From NCBI GenBank assembly GCA_041394265.1, contig JAWKIO010000005.1, forward strand, positions 1,178,001-1,242,000: DNA of 64,000 nucleotides. The letters run 5' to 3'. The translations under genes were made by a program, and so were the position numbers. This stretch comes from Acidimicrobiales bacterium (lineage in GTDB: Bacteria > Actinomycetota > Acidimicrobiia > Acidimicrobiales > SZUA-35). Shown here one piece after another: positions 31,227 to 39,790 of the stretch; position 1 is the first letter of the stretch, and the number at the start of each line of letters is the position of its first letter. Under the pieces are notes generated by a model. It was not told the origin of the DNA. It ran no database searches and saw only the letters and a list, made by a program, of their open reading frames with translations.

Positions 31227-33628
31227 ACCCGCCCAGCGGTCGCACCTTTGTCGCCGCCTACCGGTTCCAGCTCACGCCGGAAGACGACTTCGGTGTTGCC
31301 TCCCGCCTCGTGCCCTACCTTCGGACGATCGGTATCAGCCATCTGTACCTGTCGCCGATCGCCGAAGCCGAGCTCGGGAGCCGACACGGCTACGACATCA
31401 CCGACCCGACCCGGGTGCGCGACGAACTCGGCGGGGCCGAGGCACTCGACCAGTTGTGCATCGAACTCGAACGTCACGGCCTCGGCCTCATCATCGACAT
31501 CGTCCCCAACCACCTGTCGATCGCCACCCCCGAACGGAACCCGTGGTTCTGGGATGTCCTTCGGCACGGCAGGGCGAGCGAGCACGCCGATGCGTTCGAC
31601 ATCGATTGGGACGGGGCTGACGGCAAGGTCGTCTTGCCGGTGCTGACGCAACAGCTCAACGACGAGCTTCGATGTCTCACGCCCAGCGACGCCGACGACG
31701 GCCCGGTCATCGAGCTCAGCACGGGACTGAGGCTGCCGGTGTCGGTGGCGATCGACGGGATGCAGCCCCCTGCCATCGGCGAGGTGCTCGAGGCTCAGCC
31801 GTACCGGCTGGTGCCGTGGCAATCGACCGAACGCAATCAGCGTCGCTTCTTCGAGATCGACTCGCTCGCCGGCGTCGCCGTCGAGTCCGAGAGGGTGCGG
31901 CTCGCCCGACACGCTCTCCTTGCCGAACTCCTCGAGCGCTGGCCTCATGTCATCGACGGCGTGCGGGTCGATCACGTCGACGGCCTCGCCGATCCCGACG
32001 ACTACCTGACCTGGCTCCGCCACTTCATCGGCGACGGTCGCCTTCTCTTGGTCGAGAAGATCCTCGTCGGCGACGAGACCCTGCCCGACCGCTGGCCGAT
32101 CGACGGGACGACCGGCTATGAGTTCGCCCGGCTCGTCGACCGACTGCTGGTGGACGGCGACGGCTGGGATCGGATGCGGGCCCTCTGGGCGAGAGCGACC
32201 GGTGATGAGCGTCGCTACGAGGTGATCGAGCACGAAGCGATCGATGAGGTGTTGCGCGACCGGTTGCGCCCGGAGGTCGAGCGCATCCAACGATGTGTTC
32301 AGCACGACCCTTCGCTGACCCTGTCCGGCGAGCAAGGCGCCGAGGCGACCGTTGCGCTGACCGCTGCCCTCGGCCGCTACCGCACGTACCTCCCTTCGGG
32401 TGGTGACGACGATGTCGCCGTGATCCGCGCCGCTGCCGACCGAGCGATTGCCGACGCACCGGCGCTGGCGACTCCGATCGCCGCCCTTGTCTCGATCCTG
32501 ACGACGCCGACGGATGACGACGATCGCCAGGCGCAGACCCTCTTCCAACAGTTGACCGGGCCGGCGCTGGCCAAGGGTGGCGAGGACCGAGCGCTGTACC
32601 GCTACCTGCCACTGGCGGCCATGAACGAGGTGGGCGGCGACCCGGGCGGTCGACCCGCATCGACGGCCGACTTCCACCGCTGGGCCATCGAGACGCAGGA
32701 TCGCCACCCGCGCACCCTGCTCACCACCTCGACCCACGACACCAAGCGCAGCGGTGATGTGCGCGCTCGGCTCCTGGCGCTGTCACACAAGCCAGATATC
32801 TGGGCGTCGTTCGTCGGCACGTGGTTGCCGAAGCTCGACCTGCATCCTGCCGACGGGCTCCTGCTGCTGCAGTCGGCGATCGGGGCCTGGCCGATCGACC
32901 GGGAACGGCTCACCGACTACCTCATCAAAGCGGTGAGAGAAGGGGCGGAGCGGTCGTCGTGGATCGAACCGGACACCGACTACGAAGCGACCCTCGCTGC
33001 CACCGCAGCATCGTGTCTCGACAACGCGGCGTTCCGCGCGGCCATCGAAGCGCTGCTCGAGACCATCGAGGAGCGTGCACAGGCCGGCTCGCTGATCCAT
33101 GCCCTCCTTCGATTGACGGCGCCGGGCGTCGGTGACCTCTACCGCGGCGACGAGGTCCGTGACCTCTCGCTCGTCGACCCGGACAACCGGCGACCACTCG
33201 ACTGGTCCCGGCTCGCTGCCGTGAGCGCAGACAGCACCGAGCACGATGTGCCATCGGCGTGGGAGGTATCGTTCGACCTCGCCAAGATGACGCTGATCCG
33301 CCGAACGCTGGCCTCTCGTCAGGCCCAAGGCTCACCTCTGGACTACGAGCCACTGGCGACCGGGAACGGGCGGATCCTGGCCTACCGCCGAGGCAACATG
33401 GTGGTTGTCACCGTGCCCGGCACCTGGCCGACCGAGGAGGCCTCGATCCTCCTTCCCGACGGCGAGTGGCACGACGCACTCCGTGACGGTCGACCAATGG
33501 TGAGTGGCCGAGTCGGTCTCCGCCAACTCGCCGACCCACGTCTACCGCTCGCCCTACTGACGCATGCCGGTCAGCTCGGTCGCACGACTGGGCGTTCGAG
33601 CGCGAACAGTCGGGCGGCGTCGGGGTAG
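31223..33628 (+). CDS. treY: Malto-oligosyltrehalose synthase (TreY)
   Basis: An 801-residue GH13 enzyme that turns the reducing-end alpha-1,4 link of maltodextrins into the alpha,alpha-1,1 link of trehalose. Signatures: TYRFQLTP-like start (VAAYRFQLTPEDDFG), SHLYLSPIAEAELGSRHGYDI, GVRVDHVDGLADPDDYL (nucleophile Asp) and LLVEKILVGDETLP (Glu). GTG 31223 overlaps the treZ stop. The normal family end (about LPLALLTHA) is followed by about 20 extra residues, so the gene runs 58 bp into the convergent oxidoreductase gene. Confidence 0.94.
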   Translation: MNPPSGRTFVAAYRFQLTPEDDFGVASRLVPYLRTIGISHLYLSPIAEAELGSRHGYDITDPTRVRDELGGAEALDQLCIELERHGLGLIIDIVPNHLSIATPERNPWFWDVLRHGRASEHADAFDIDWDGADGKVVLPVLTQQLNDELRCLTPSDADDGPVIELSTGLRLPVSVAIDGMQPPAIGEVLEAQPYRLVPWQSTERNQRRFFEIDSLAGVAVESERVRLARHALLAELLERWPHVIDGVRVDHVDGLADPDDYLTWLRHFIGDGRLLLVEKILVGDETLPDRWPIDGTTGYEFARLVDRLLVDGDGWDRMRALWARATGDERRYEVIEHEAIDEVLRDRLRPEVERIQRCVQHDPSLTLSGEQGAEATVALTAALGRYRTYLPSGGDDDVAVIRAAADRAIADAPALATPIAALVSILTTPTDDDDRQAQTLFQQLTGPALAKGGEDRALYRYLPLAAMNEVGGDPGGRPASTADFHRWAIETQDRHPRTLLTTSTHDTKRSGDVRARLLALSHKPDIWASFVGTWLPKLDLHPADGLLLLQSAIGAWPIDRERLTDYLIKAVREGAERSSWIEPDTDYEATLAATAASCLDNAAFRAAIEALLETIEERAQAGSLIHALLRLTAPGVGDLYRGDEVRDLSLVDPDNRRPLDWSRLAAVSADSTEHDVPSAWEVSFDLAKMTLIRRTLASRQAQGSPLDYEPLATGNGRILAYRRGNMVVVTVPGTWPTEEASILLPDGEWHDALRDGRPMVSGRVGLRQLADPRLPLALLTHAGQLGRTTGRSSANSRAASG

Positions 33629-34800
33629 TCGCCGTGTTCGACGGCGTGGGAGATGTAGTCGGCGGCGAGCGCACTGTACGTGATCCCGTTGCCTCCGAAG
33701 CCGAGGGCGAAGTGCGTCCGAGGGTGCTGGGAGTGGCCGCCGATGTAGGCGAGACCGTCGGGAGTTTCGGCGAAGGTGCCGGCCCAATCGAACGCCACCT
33801 CGATCTCACCGATGGCGGGAAAGCGCTTCGGCACGGAGCGGGCGAGCGCTCGGGTCTTCGACGGCATCGCCCGTTCCCGCCGCTTGGGGTCGCGGTACGT
33901 CTCGTCCCGCCCGCCGATCAGCAACCGGAGGTCGTCGGTGGTCCGACCGTAGAGGTAGGGATCGTCGTGATCCCAGAACAGCAGCCCATCGGGGTACCGG
34001 GCATCGAGGTCGAGGATCGGCTCGCTCACCAGCGCGAAGGACGAGTGGATCGCCAATGGGAGCTCCGGCAGAAGGGTCGCCACCTCGTAGCCGGTGGCGA
34101 TCACCGTGTGCTTGCAGGTGATCGTGGCGTCTCGATTCGTCGTCAGAACGGATCGGCGCGGACGATGCTCGTAGGCAACGACCTCGGTTCGATCGAAGAC
34201 ACGCCCGCCGAGCGCAAGCACTCGAGCGAGGGCGAACGCGCCGAGCTGGTAGGGGTCCACCGAGGCACCAGCCGCGGATTCGATCGCAGCGTCACCGACC
34301 AGGCCCCAGCGCTCGGCGAGTGAGTCCCGGTCGTGCCACCTCACCTCGAAGCCGGCCTGTTGCCTCGCCTCGAACTCACGTCGGAGGGTGTCGACGTCTG
34401 ACGGCCTGGGTGCCATGAAGACACTCGGCGACCGCCGGAATCCGCAGTTGTGCCCGACCCGCTGCGTCGCCGCTTCCACGAGGTCGATGCCACGGCCACA
34501 CTCCTGGTAGGCCAGCTCGGCATCCTCTCGCCCCATCACGTCGATCAGGTCGACCAGCAACTCGTCGATCTCGTACTGGAGCATCGACGTGCTGGCCGAC
34601 GTGCTCCCGCCACCGGTGTCGCGGCGCTCCACCACGACGACCTCCAGGCCTCGCCGGGCGAGCTCGAGTGCGACAAGGCTTCCGGTGATGCCACCGCCGA
34701 CGACCGCCACGTCACACGAGATGTCGCGATCCAACGGCGGGTGTGTGGCGAGGATGCCATCCCGACGAGGCCAGAACGGCGTTCCACTGTGCAAGTCCAT
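33571..34800 (-). CDS. FAD-dependent amino-acid-oxidase-like oxidoreductase (DAO family)
   Basis: A 409-residue flavoenzyme of the glycine oxidase/DadA type. The FAD-binding VAVVGGGITGSLVALELARRGLEVVVVERR lies at about 31-60, and the C-terminal WAGTFAETPDGLAYIGGH-type block and FALGFGGNGITYS close the FAD site. These enzymes oxidise the C-N bond of secondary or D-amines; substrate not assigned. A perfect palindrome at 34850-34865 lies in the divergent region shared with the next gene. Confidence 0.88.
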   Translation of the reverse strand: MDLHSGTPFWPRRDGILATHPPLDRDISCDVAVVGGGITGSLVALELARRGLEVVVVERRDTGGGSTSASTSMLQYEIDELLVDLIDVMGREDAELAYQECGRGIDLVEAATQRVGHNCGFRRSPSVFMAPRPSDVDTLRREFEARQQAGFEVRWHDRDSLAERWGLVGDAAIESAAGASVDPYQLGAFALARVLALGGRVFDRTEVVAYEHRPRRSVLTTNRDATITCKHTVIATGYEVATLLPELPLAIHSSFALVSEPILDLDARYPDGLLFWDHDDPYLYGRTTDDLRLLIGGRDETYRDPKRRERAMPSKTRALARSVPKRFPAIGEIEVAFDWAGTFAETPDGLAYIGGHSQHPRTHFALGFGGNGITYSALAADYISHAVEHGDYPDAARLFALERPVVRPS

Positions 34801-34849
34801 GCGCTGATACCTCCGATGACGGAGCTGGCCGCTACCCCACCCGAGCCAG

Positions 34850-34865
34850 GGTCAAACCTTTGACC
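34850..34865. promoter_or_regulatory. Palindromic operator candidate GGTCAAA-CC-TTTGACC
   Basis: Perfect 7-bp arms with a 2-bp spacer, between the divergent FAD oxidoreductase (ATG 34800) and the alcohol-dehydrogenase-like gene (ATG 34938). Its binding protein is not encoded next to it. Confidence 0.4.
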
Positions 34866-34937
34866 GGCCCGCCGAGGGCCGATTGCTCGATCGGTGCTAA
34901 GAACTCGTCGACACCGACAACGAGATGCGAGACCAAG

Positions 34938-36062
34938 ATGCCCACGATGCGCCAGTTGCAATCCCTCGTCACCCCCGACTCGATGCTCGAGGTGGCCATC
35001 GTGGACGTCGAGCGGCCGACCCCGCGTCCACATGAAGTCCTCGTTCGGGTCGATGCCACACCGATCAACCCTTCCGACCTCGGGCTGTTGCTCGCCGGTG
35101 CCGACCTCTCCACCGTCGAGGCGTCCGGCACCGACACCCACCCAAAGCTGACGGCGCAGATTCCCCCGGCGGTCTTCGCGACCCTGGCCGGGCGGGTCGG
35201 GCAATCGATGCCGGTGGGCAACGAAAGCGCCGGTGTCGTCGTCGAGGCCGGCGACTCCGACGAGGCGCAAGCACTGCTCGGCGCCACCGTGGCCGTGTTG
35301 GGTGGCGCCATGTACGCCGAGTATCGATGTGTCCCCGTGGCGAGCGCACTGCGACTCCCCGATGACACCGACCCCCGCGACGGCGCCTCGATGTTCGTGA
35401 ACCCCCTCACGGCATTGGCGATGACCGAGACCATGCAGCGCGAGGGTCACACGGCGCTCGTGCACACGGCGGCGGCATCCAACCTCGGTCAGATGCTCAA
35501 CAAGATCTGCATCGCCGACGGGATATCGCTCGTCAACATCGTGCGACGGCCGTGTCAGGTCGACCTCCTGCGCTCGATCGGCGCCGCCTACGTCGTCGAC
35601 TCGAGCGCCGACTCCTTCACCGACGACCTCGTTGCGGCGCTGACCGAGACCAACGCCACCATCGCCTTCGATGCCATCGGCGGCGGCCCGCTCGCCGGGC
35701 AGATCCTCGCCGCCATGGAGGCCGCCGCCGTGGCCAACGCCGAGGGCTACAGCCGCTACGGGTCGACCACCCACAAGCAGGTCTACATCTACGGCGGACT
35801 CGACCGCGGCCCCACCCTGCTGACCCGCACCTTCGGCATGTCGTGGAGCGTTGGTGGCTACCTGCTGACGAACTTCATGAACGAGGTCGGACCCGAGGTC
35901 GCGAATCGACTGCGACAGCGAGTGGTCGACGAGATGCACACGACGTTCGCCAGTCACTACACCGACGAACTGACGCTAGGCGAGACGCTCGATCCCGATC
36001 GAGTGTCGGCCTACGCCAAGCAGGCCACCGGCGAGAAGGTCCTCATCCGCCCCAACGCTTGA
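34938..36062 (+). CDS. Zinc-independent MDR oxidoreductase (quinone-reductase-like)
   Basis: A 374-residue medium-chain dehydrogenase. The N-terminal catalytic domain has RPHEVLVRVDATPINPSDLGLL and a VGNESAGVVVEAG segment, and the NAD(P) fold contains a TALVHTAAASNLGQMLNKICIADG stretch in place of the classical GGxGxxG. No cysteine cluster for structural zinc is visible. The family includes quinone and enoyl reductases. ATG 34938 is the first reasonable start; ATG 34947 is an alternative. Confidence 0.82.
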   Translation: MPTMRQLQSLVTPDSMLEVAIVDVERPTPRPHEVLVRVDATPINPSDLGLLLAGADLSTVEASGTDTHPKLTAQIPPAVFATLAGRVGQSMPVGNESAGVVVEAGDSDEAQALLGATVAVLGGAMYAEYRCVPVASALRLPDDTDPRDGASMFVNPLTALAMTETMQREGHTALVHTAAASNLGQMLNKICIADGISLVNIVRRPCQVDLLRSIGAAYVVDSSADSFTDDLVAALTETNATIAFDAIGGGPLAGQILAAMEAAAVANAEGYSRYGSTTHKQVYIYGGLDRGPTLLTRTFGMSWSVGGYLLTNFMNEVGPEVANRLRQRVVDEMHTTFASHYTDELTLGETLDPDRVSAYAKQATGEKVLIRPNA

Positions 36063-36078
36063 TCTTCGTTCGAGACGA

Positions 36079-36927
36079 TCAGTCGCCGATGCGCACGCAG
36101 CGGTTGGTCATCGTGCCGACACCGTCGATGGTGGTGGTGATGATGTCGCCGTCGACGAGGAACCGACGGCTGGCGGCGCCGACGCCTTCGGGCGTGCCCG
36201 TGAAGATGAGGTCGCCAGTGACGAGCGTGGTGATCCTCGACAGATAGGCGATGAGGGCCGGCACGTCGAAGATGAGACTCGCCGTGGTGTCGTGCTGGCG
36301 CTGGTCGCCGTTGATCCAGGTGGTGATGGTGAGGTTGTCGGGGTCGTCGAGCTGGTCGAGCGACACGACGACCGGACCGGTGGGGCCGAAGGTGTCGAAC
36401 GACTTGCCCAGATCGAAGTGCGGTGGTTTGGCGGCGAACTGCTGCGGACGGTCGGACACGTCTTGGCCGACCATCACACCGACGACGTGCTGCCAGGCCC
36501 GCTCGACCGGGATGTCACGCCCTCCCTCTCCGATGACCACCACGAGCTCGCCCTCGTAGTCGACGCCGTTGCTGCGAAGCTCGACGTCGGCGGTCGGCCC
36601 GACCAGGCACGAGGGGAACTTGGTGAACACCAGTGGCTGCTCCGGCACTTCCATGTTCGACTCGGCGGCGTGCGAGTGATAGTTCAGCCCGATGCCGAAC
36701 ACCTTCTGCGGCCGGGGCACCGGCGGGCCGAGCACGGCGTCGGCAAGTGCGCCGGTGGCCGACGACGGATCGAGGCCGGCGGTCAACGATGACAGCAGAT
36801 CGGGTCGGGCGAGTGCAGCCATGGGATCGGGGCCGAGCGCACCGCCGCTCACCGATTCGAGATCGTGATAGTGGTCGCCGGCCACGAGTGCGGCTCGTCC
36901 GTCGATGGTTGCCAGTCGAAAGCTCAT
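36079..36927 (-). CDS. Fumarylacetoacetate hydrolase (FAH) family protein
   Basis: A 282-residue FAH-fold protein. KVFGIGLNYHSHAAESNMEVPEQPLVFTK is the family signature; VDYEGELVVVIGEGGRDI gives the metal-binding Glu residues, and LIFTGTPEGVGAA closes the site. Such enzymes hydrolyse acylpyruvates or isomerise/decarboxylate meta-cleavage products. GAGGAGA precedes ATG 36927. It follows the extradiol dioxygenase by 13 bp on the same strand, so it probably processes that enzyme's ring-opened product. Confidence 0.92.
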   Translation of the reverse strand: MSFRLATIDGRAALVAGDHYHDLESVSGGALGPDPMAALARPDLLSSLTAGLDPSSATGALADAVLGPPVPRPQKVFGIGLNYHSHAAESNMEVPEQPLVFTKFPSCLVGPTADVELRSNGVDYEGELVVVIGEGGRDIPVERAWQHVVGVMVGQDVSDRPQQFAAKPPHFDLGKSFDTFGPTGPVVVSLDQLDDPDNLTITTWINGDQRQHDTTASLIFDVPALIAYLSRITTLVTGDLIFTGTPEGVGAASRRFLVDGDIITTTIDGVGTMTNRCVRIGD

Positions 36928-36940
36928 GTGATGGGTCTCC

Positions 36941-37837
36941 TCAGCCTCGGACCACCGGCTGGTGGCCCCAGGCGCTGATCGATTCGTAGCGGCGATTCTC
37001 CGACCAATCCTCACCCACGGTGCGGGCGCCGGTGCCGACCTCGATCTGGAAGCCGGCGGGGGTCTGGAGGTAGAAGCTGGTCATGCGGTCGTTGTCGTGC
37101 TTGCCGATCCCGTTCGGGATCGGCAAGCCTGCGGCGTAGGCACGGTCGAAGGCGGCACCGACGTCGTCGATCTGATTCGCCTCGAACATGATGTGATGCA
37201 GCGAGGTGGTCGGCACGCCGGGCGGGGGCGCCGGTGCGGCGATGAGTGCGAGGGTGTGATGCCGCGGATTCGAGTGATAGAAGCGACCTTCGATGCCGAC
37301 GCCGGGAGCGAACTCGACCTCGATCCAATCGGTCTGTGCGAACCCGAGCCCGTCGACGACGAATCGGTGCGAGGCGTCGTGGTCGGGGACCATGAAGACG
37401 CAATGGCCGAACCCGACACCCTCGGTGAGGAATCCGCCCGGCATCAACGGCGAGGCGAAGGGGTCGGCAGCATCGGCGAGCCCGGTCACGAGCTCGACCC
37501 TGGTGCCCCACGGAGCGGTGCACCACTGCAAGCGTTCGACAGCACGGGCCGACCGCTCGGCGTCGGATCCCTCCTGCACGTCGTAGCCCAGCTCGGTGAG
37601 GCGAGCGACGGCGGCGTCGAGATCGTCGGTGGTGGGGTAGGCATAGCCGACCGCCACCGCGTCGTTGCCCGGCCCCTCGTCGACGAGCACTCGATGGATG
37701 GCACCATCGTTGCGCCAGCTCTGGGTGGAGCCGCTGCTTGCTCCCGGTTGCAGCCCGACGACCTCGGCCAGAACGGTGCCGAAGGCCGCGGGATCGGCGA
37801 CCTCGACGTTGATGTAGGCGAACTCGAAGGCGCTCAT
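36941..37837 (-). CDS. Type I extradiol ring-cleavage dioxygenase (BphC/HsaC-like)
   Basis: A 298-residue two-module VOC dioxygenase that would open a catechol ring next to its two hydroxyls using Fe(II) and O2. Metal ligands are visible at His145 (GFGHCVFMV), His215 (SLHHIMFEA) and Glu266 (GFQIEVGTG), the same numbers I recall for the mycobacterial steroid dioxygenase HsaC. The co-transcribed FAH-family gene supports an aromatic or steroid meta-cleavage route. Divergent from a GntR regulator, the likely repressor. Confidence 0.88.
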   Translation of the reverse strand: MSAFEFAYINVEVADPAAFGTVLAEVVGLQPGASSGSTQSWRNDGAIHRVLVDEGPGNDAVAVGYAYPTTDDLDAAVARLTELGYDVQEGSDAERSARAVERLQWCTAPWGTRVELVTGLADAADPFASPLMPGGFLTEGVGFGHCVFMVPDHDASHRFVVDGLGFAQTDWIEVEFAPGVGIEGRFYHSNPRHHTLALIAAPAPPPGVPTTSLHHIMFEANQIDDVGAAFDRAYAAGLPIPNGIGKHDNDRMTSFYLQTPAGFQIEVGTGARTVGEDWSENRRYESISAWGHQPVVRG

Positions 37838-37894
37838 CGATCAGCTTTCATTGGACGGCGGCGTAGGTGGCGGGAACGCTCAGAACCATGTTGC

Positions 37895-37927
37895 ATCGAA
37901 ATCGATTTGTCAAGCACTCATCGATGA
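37895..37927. promoter_or_regulatory. Two palindromes in the dioxygenase/GntR divergent region
   Basis: ATCGA-AA-TCGAT at 37895-37906 and the perfect palindrome TCATCGATGA at 37918-37927, centred 22 bp apart. They lie just upstream of the -10-like TAGGGT of the regulator and are candidate binding sites for the GntR protein encoded at 37951. Confidence 0.4.
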
Positions 37928-37938
37928 TCGACGTTTGC

Positions 37939-37944
37939 TAGGGT
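37939..37944 (+). promoter_or_regulatory. Candidate -10 element TAGGGT of the GntR gene
   Basis: Ends 6 bases before ATG 37951, giving a leaderless transcript. Confidence 0.4.
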
Positions 37945-37950
37945 TTCCGA

Positions 37951-38631
37951 ATGCGCAAGCGCAAGGGCCGTTCCCTCACCGAAGACGTCTACGAGCAGCT
38001 ACGGGCCGACGTTCTCCACGGCAAGCTCGGCGCCGGCGAGCGACTCCTGCTCGATGTGCTTGCCCGCGACTACGGCGTCAGCCTCGGGGTGGTGCGAGAG
38101 GCGGTGACCCGCCTGGCGTCGGAGCGATTGGTCGACGCCGTACCCCAGGCCGGGTTCCGGGTTCGCCTCGCGTCACCCGAGCATCTCGCCGACCTGACCT
38201 GGGCCCGCTGCCACGTCGAGCGGGTCACGGTGTCGTCATCGGTCGAACACGGCGACACGGGTTGGGAGGGCGAACTCGTCGCCGCCCATCACGTGCTCGC
38301 AGTCACCGACATGTTGGGACCCGACGGCTCGGCCAACCCCGATTGGATGGACGCCCACCGCCGCTTTCACACCGTGTTGGCCTCGGCGTGCCCGAACGCC
38401 ACGATGCAGGTCGTCCGCCAGCAGCTGTTCGACGAGGCCGAGCTCTATCGGCATCTCTCGGGCCGACGCGGCATCGAACTGCCGACCGTCGCCGTCGAAC
38501 ACCGAGATCTCCTCGATGCTGCGCTCGAGCATGACGCTGAACGGGCCGCCGACCTGATCCAGGCCCATCTCGAATCGACCGCTCAGCGGATCGAGTTCTC
38601 CTCGCCCGTAGCGAACGACGCCGACGGCTGA
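37951..38631 (+). CDS. GntR-family regulator with FCD ligand domain
   Basis: A 226-residue regulator. The N-terminal winged helix reads LTEDVYEQLRADVLHGKLGAGERL and YGVSLGVVREAVTRLASERLV, with a QAGFRVR wing. The helical C-terminal domain carries FCD-type residues (DAHRRFHTVLASAC, HRDLLDAALEHDAERA), where His and Asp usually bind metal and an organic acid. Divergent from the dioxygenase/FAH operon, which it probably represses in the absence of a pathway metabolite. Ends 4 bp from the convergent sulfotransferase. Confidence 0.9.
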   Translation: MRKRKGRSLTEDVYEQLRADVLHGKLGAGERLLLDVLARDYGVSLGVVREAVTRLASERLVDAVPQAGFRVRLASPEHLADLTWARCHVERVTVSSSVEHGDTGWEGELVAAHHVLAVTDMLGPDGSANPDWMDAHRRFHTVLASACPNATMQVVRQQLFDEAELYRHLSGRRGIELPTVAVEHRDLLDAALEHDAERAADLIQAHLESTAQRIEFSSPVANDADG

Positions 38632-38635
38632 CGGG

Positions 38636-39790
38636 TCAGTTCACACCGAAGCGCTGGGTGTACGACGAGAACCGGCGCCGGATCTCATCAGCGTCGAGGC
38701 CGAACTGTTCGGGCGTGTACTCGTGCCTTCCGTGCGGCTTTGTCGCCCGCTCGTCGAGCCGCTCGCGCAGTGCCTGCTCGATGGTGGTGTTCCATCCGAG
38801 ATCCGCCGCCTCGTGGACGGCACGGGCCGTCGCCAGCGGATCGGCAACGAAGTCGGTGTAGGCGACGTCGACGAACCGCCCGACACCGCGGCGCTCGCAC
38901 TCGTCACGGGCGGCCATCGCCCGCTCGAACCAGAGCAGGGTCGTGCGGGCCTGGAAGTCACCGACATCGATCGGGTCGACCTCGTCGGAGTAGATCGAGC
39001 GGAACACGGCAAAGAGGCTCGATCCCGACGCAACCGTCTCGACGACATCGCGATGCAGATGGACGACGGTCGCATCGGGGAACGCCTCGATCAGCGACAT
39101 CAGCTCGGCGGTGTGGGCCGGGGCCTTGAGCACGAAGCGGCGCCCATCGCGGTCGTCGAGCATCGCGAGCACTCGGGCGTAGGCCTCGTACTCCGGGCCG
39201 AAGTCCTGCCCAGTCAGCCAATCGGCGTAGCCGGTGAGCCGCATCGTCGACAAGAACCCCCAGTTCCGCATGGTGGTGCCGAGCGCCAGGACACACTCCT
39301 CGGGCAGATCGGCACCGGAGTCGTGGACCACCTGGAGTTGGGGGCTCAGCTCGTGCAGCCGATCGTGGCCAACCTGCGCCGCCGCGATGAGCTGCGCCCT
39401 CGTTTGCTCGTCGGCACCGGCGGCCTTCCATGGCGCGCCCAGCTCCCACGGGTGCAGAGCACGCAGGGTCGGTGACGCAGCGAGCAACCGCTGGAGGAAC
39501 GTGGTGCCGGTCCGCCATCCGCCGATGATGAAGATCGGTGCCTCGGGGCGGGCGCCGACGCGGGCGGGGTGGTGCTCGTACCAGCGGTCGATGGCCATGC
39601 GGGCACGGAGCCGACCGACCGCCGTCGCCCCGGCCATGGCCATGCCCCGCCGGTGCAGCCGGGCGTCATCGTTGACCGAGCGCACGAACACCTCGAGCGC
39701 CTCCTGCCAGTCGTCGGGGCCGAGGGACGCAACCGGCGCTTCGCCGAGCGCCCGGCCAGCCAACTCGTCGACATCGAGTCGCTCGCTCAT
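38636..39790 (-). CDS. Sulfotransferase-family protein
   Basis: A 384-residue PAPS-dependent sulfotransferase-fold protein. The 5'-phosphosulfate loop is IFIIGGWRTGTTFLQRLLAASP and the 3'-phosphate motif is VVHLHRDVVETVASGSSLF. ATG 39790 overlaps the stop of the DUF1214 gene by 4 bases; the two form an operon. Family members of this size in actinobacteria are often of unknown substrate (lipid or sterol sulfation is possible). Confidence 0.88.
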   Translation of the reverse strand: MSERLDVDELAGRALGEAPVASLGPDDWQEALEVFVRSVNDDARLHRRGMAMAGATAVGRLRARMAIDRWYEHHPARVGARPEAPIFIIGGWRTGTTFLQRLLAASPTLRALHPWELGAPWKAAGADEQTRAQLIAAAQVGHDRLHELSPQLQVVHDSGADLPEECVLALGTTMRNWGFLSTMRLTGYADWLTGQDFGPEYEAYARVLAMLDDRDGRRFVLKAPAHTAELMSLIEAFPDATVVHLHRDVVETVASGSSLFAVFRSIYSDEVDPIDVGDFQARTTLLWFERAMAARDECERRGVGRFVDVAYTDFVADPLATARAVHEAADLGWNTTIEQALRERLDERATKPHGRHEYTPEQFGLDADEIRRRFSSYTQRFGVN

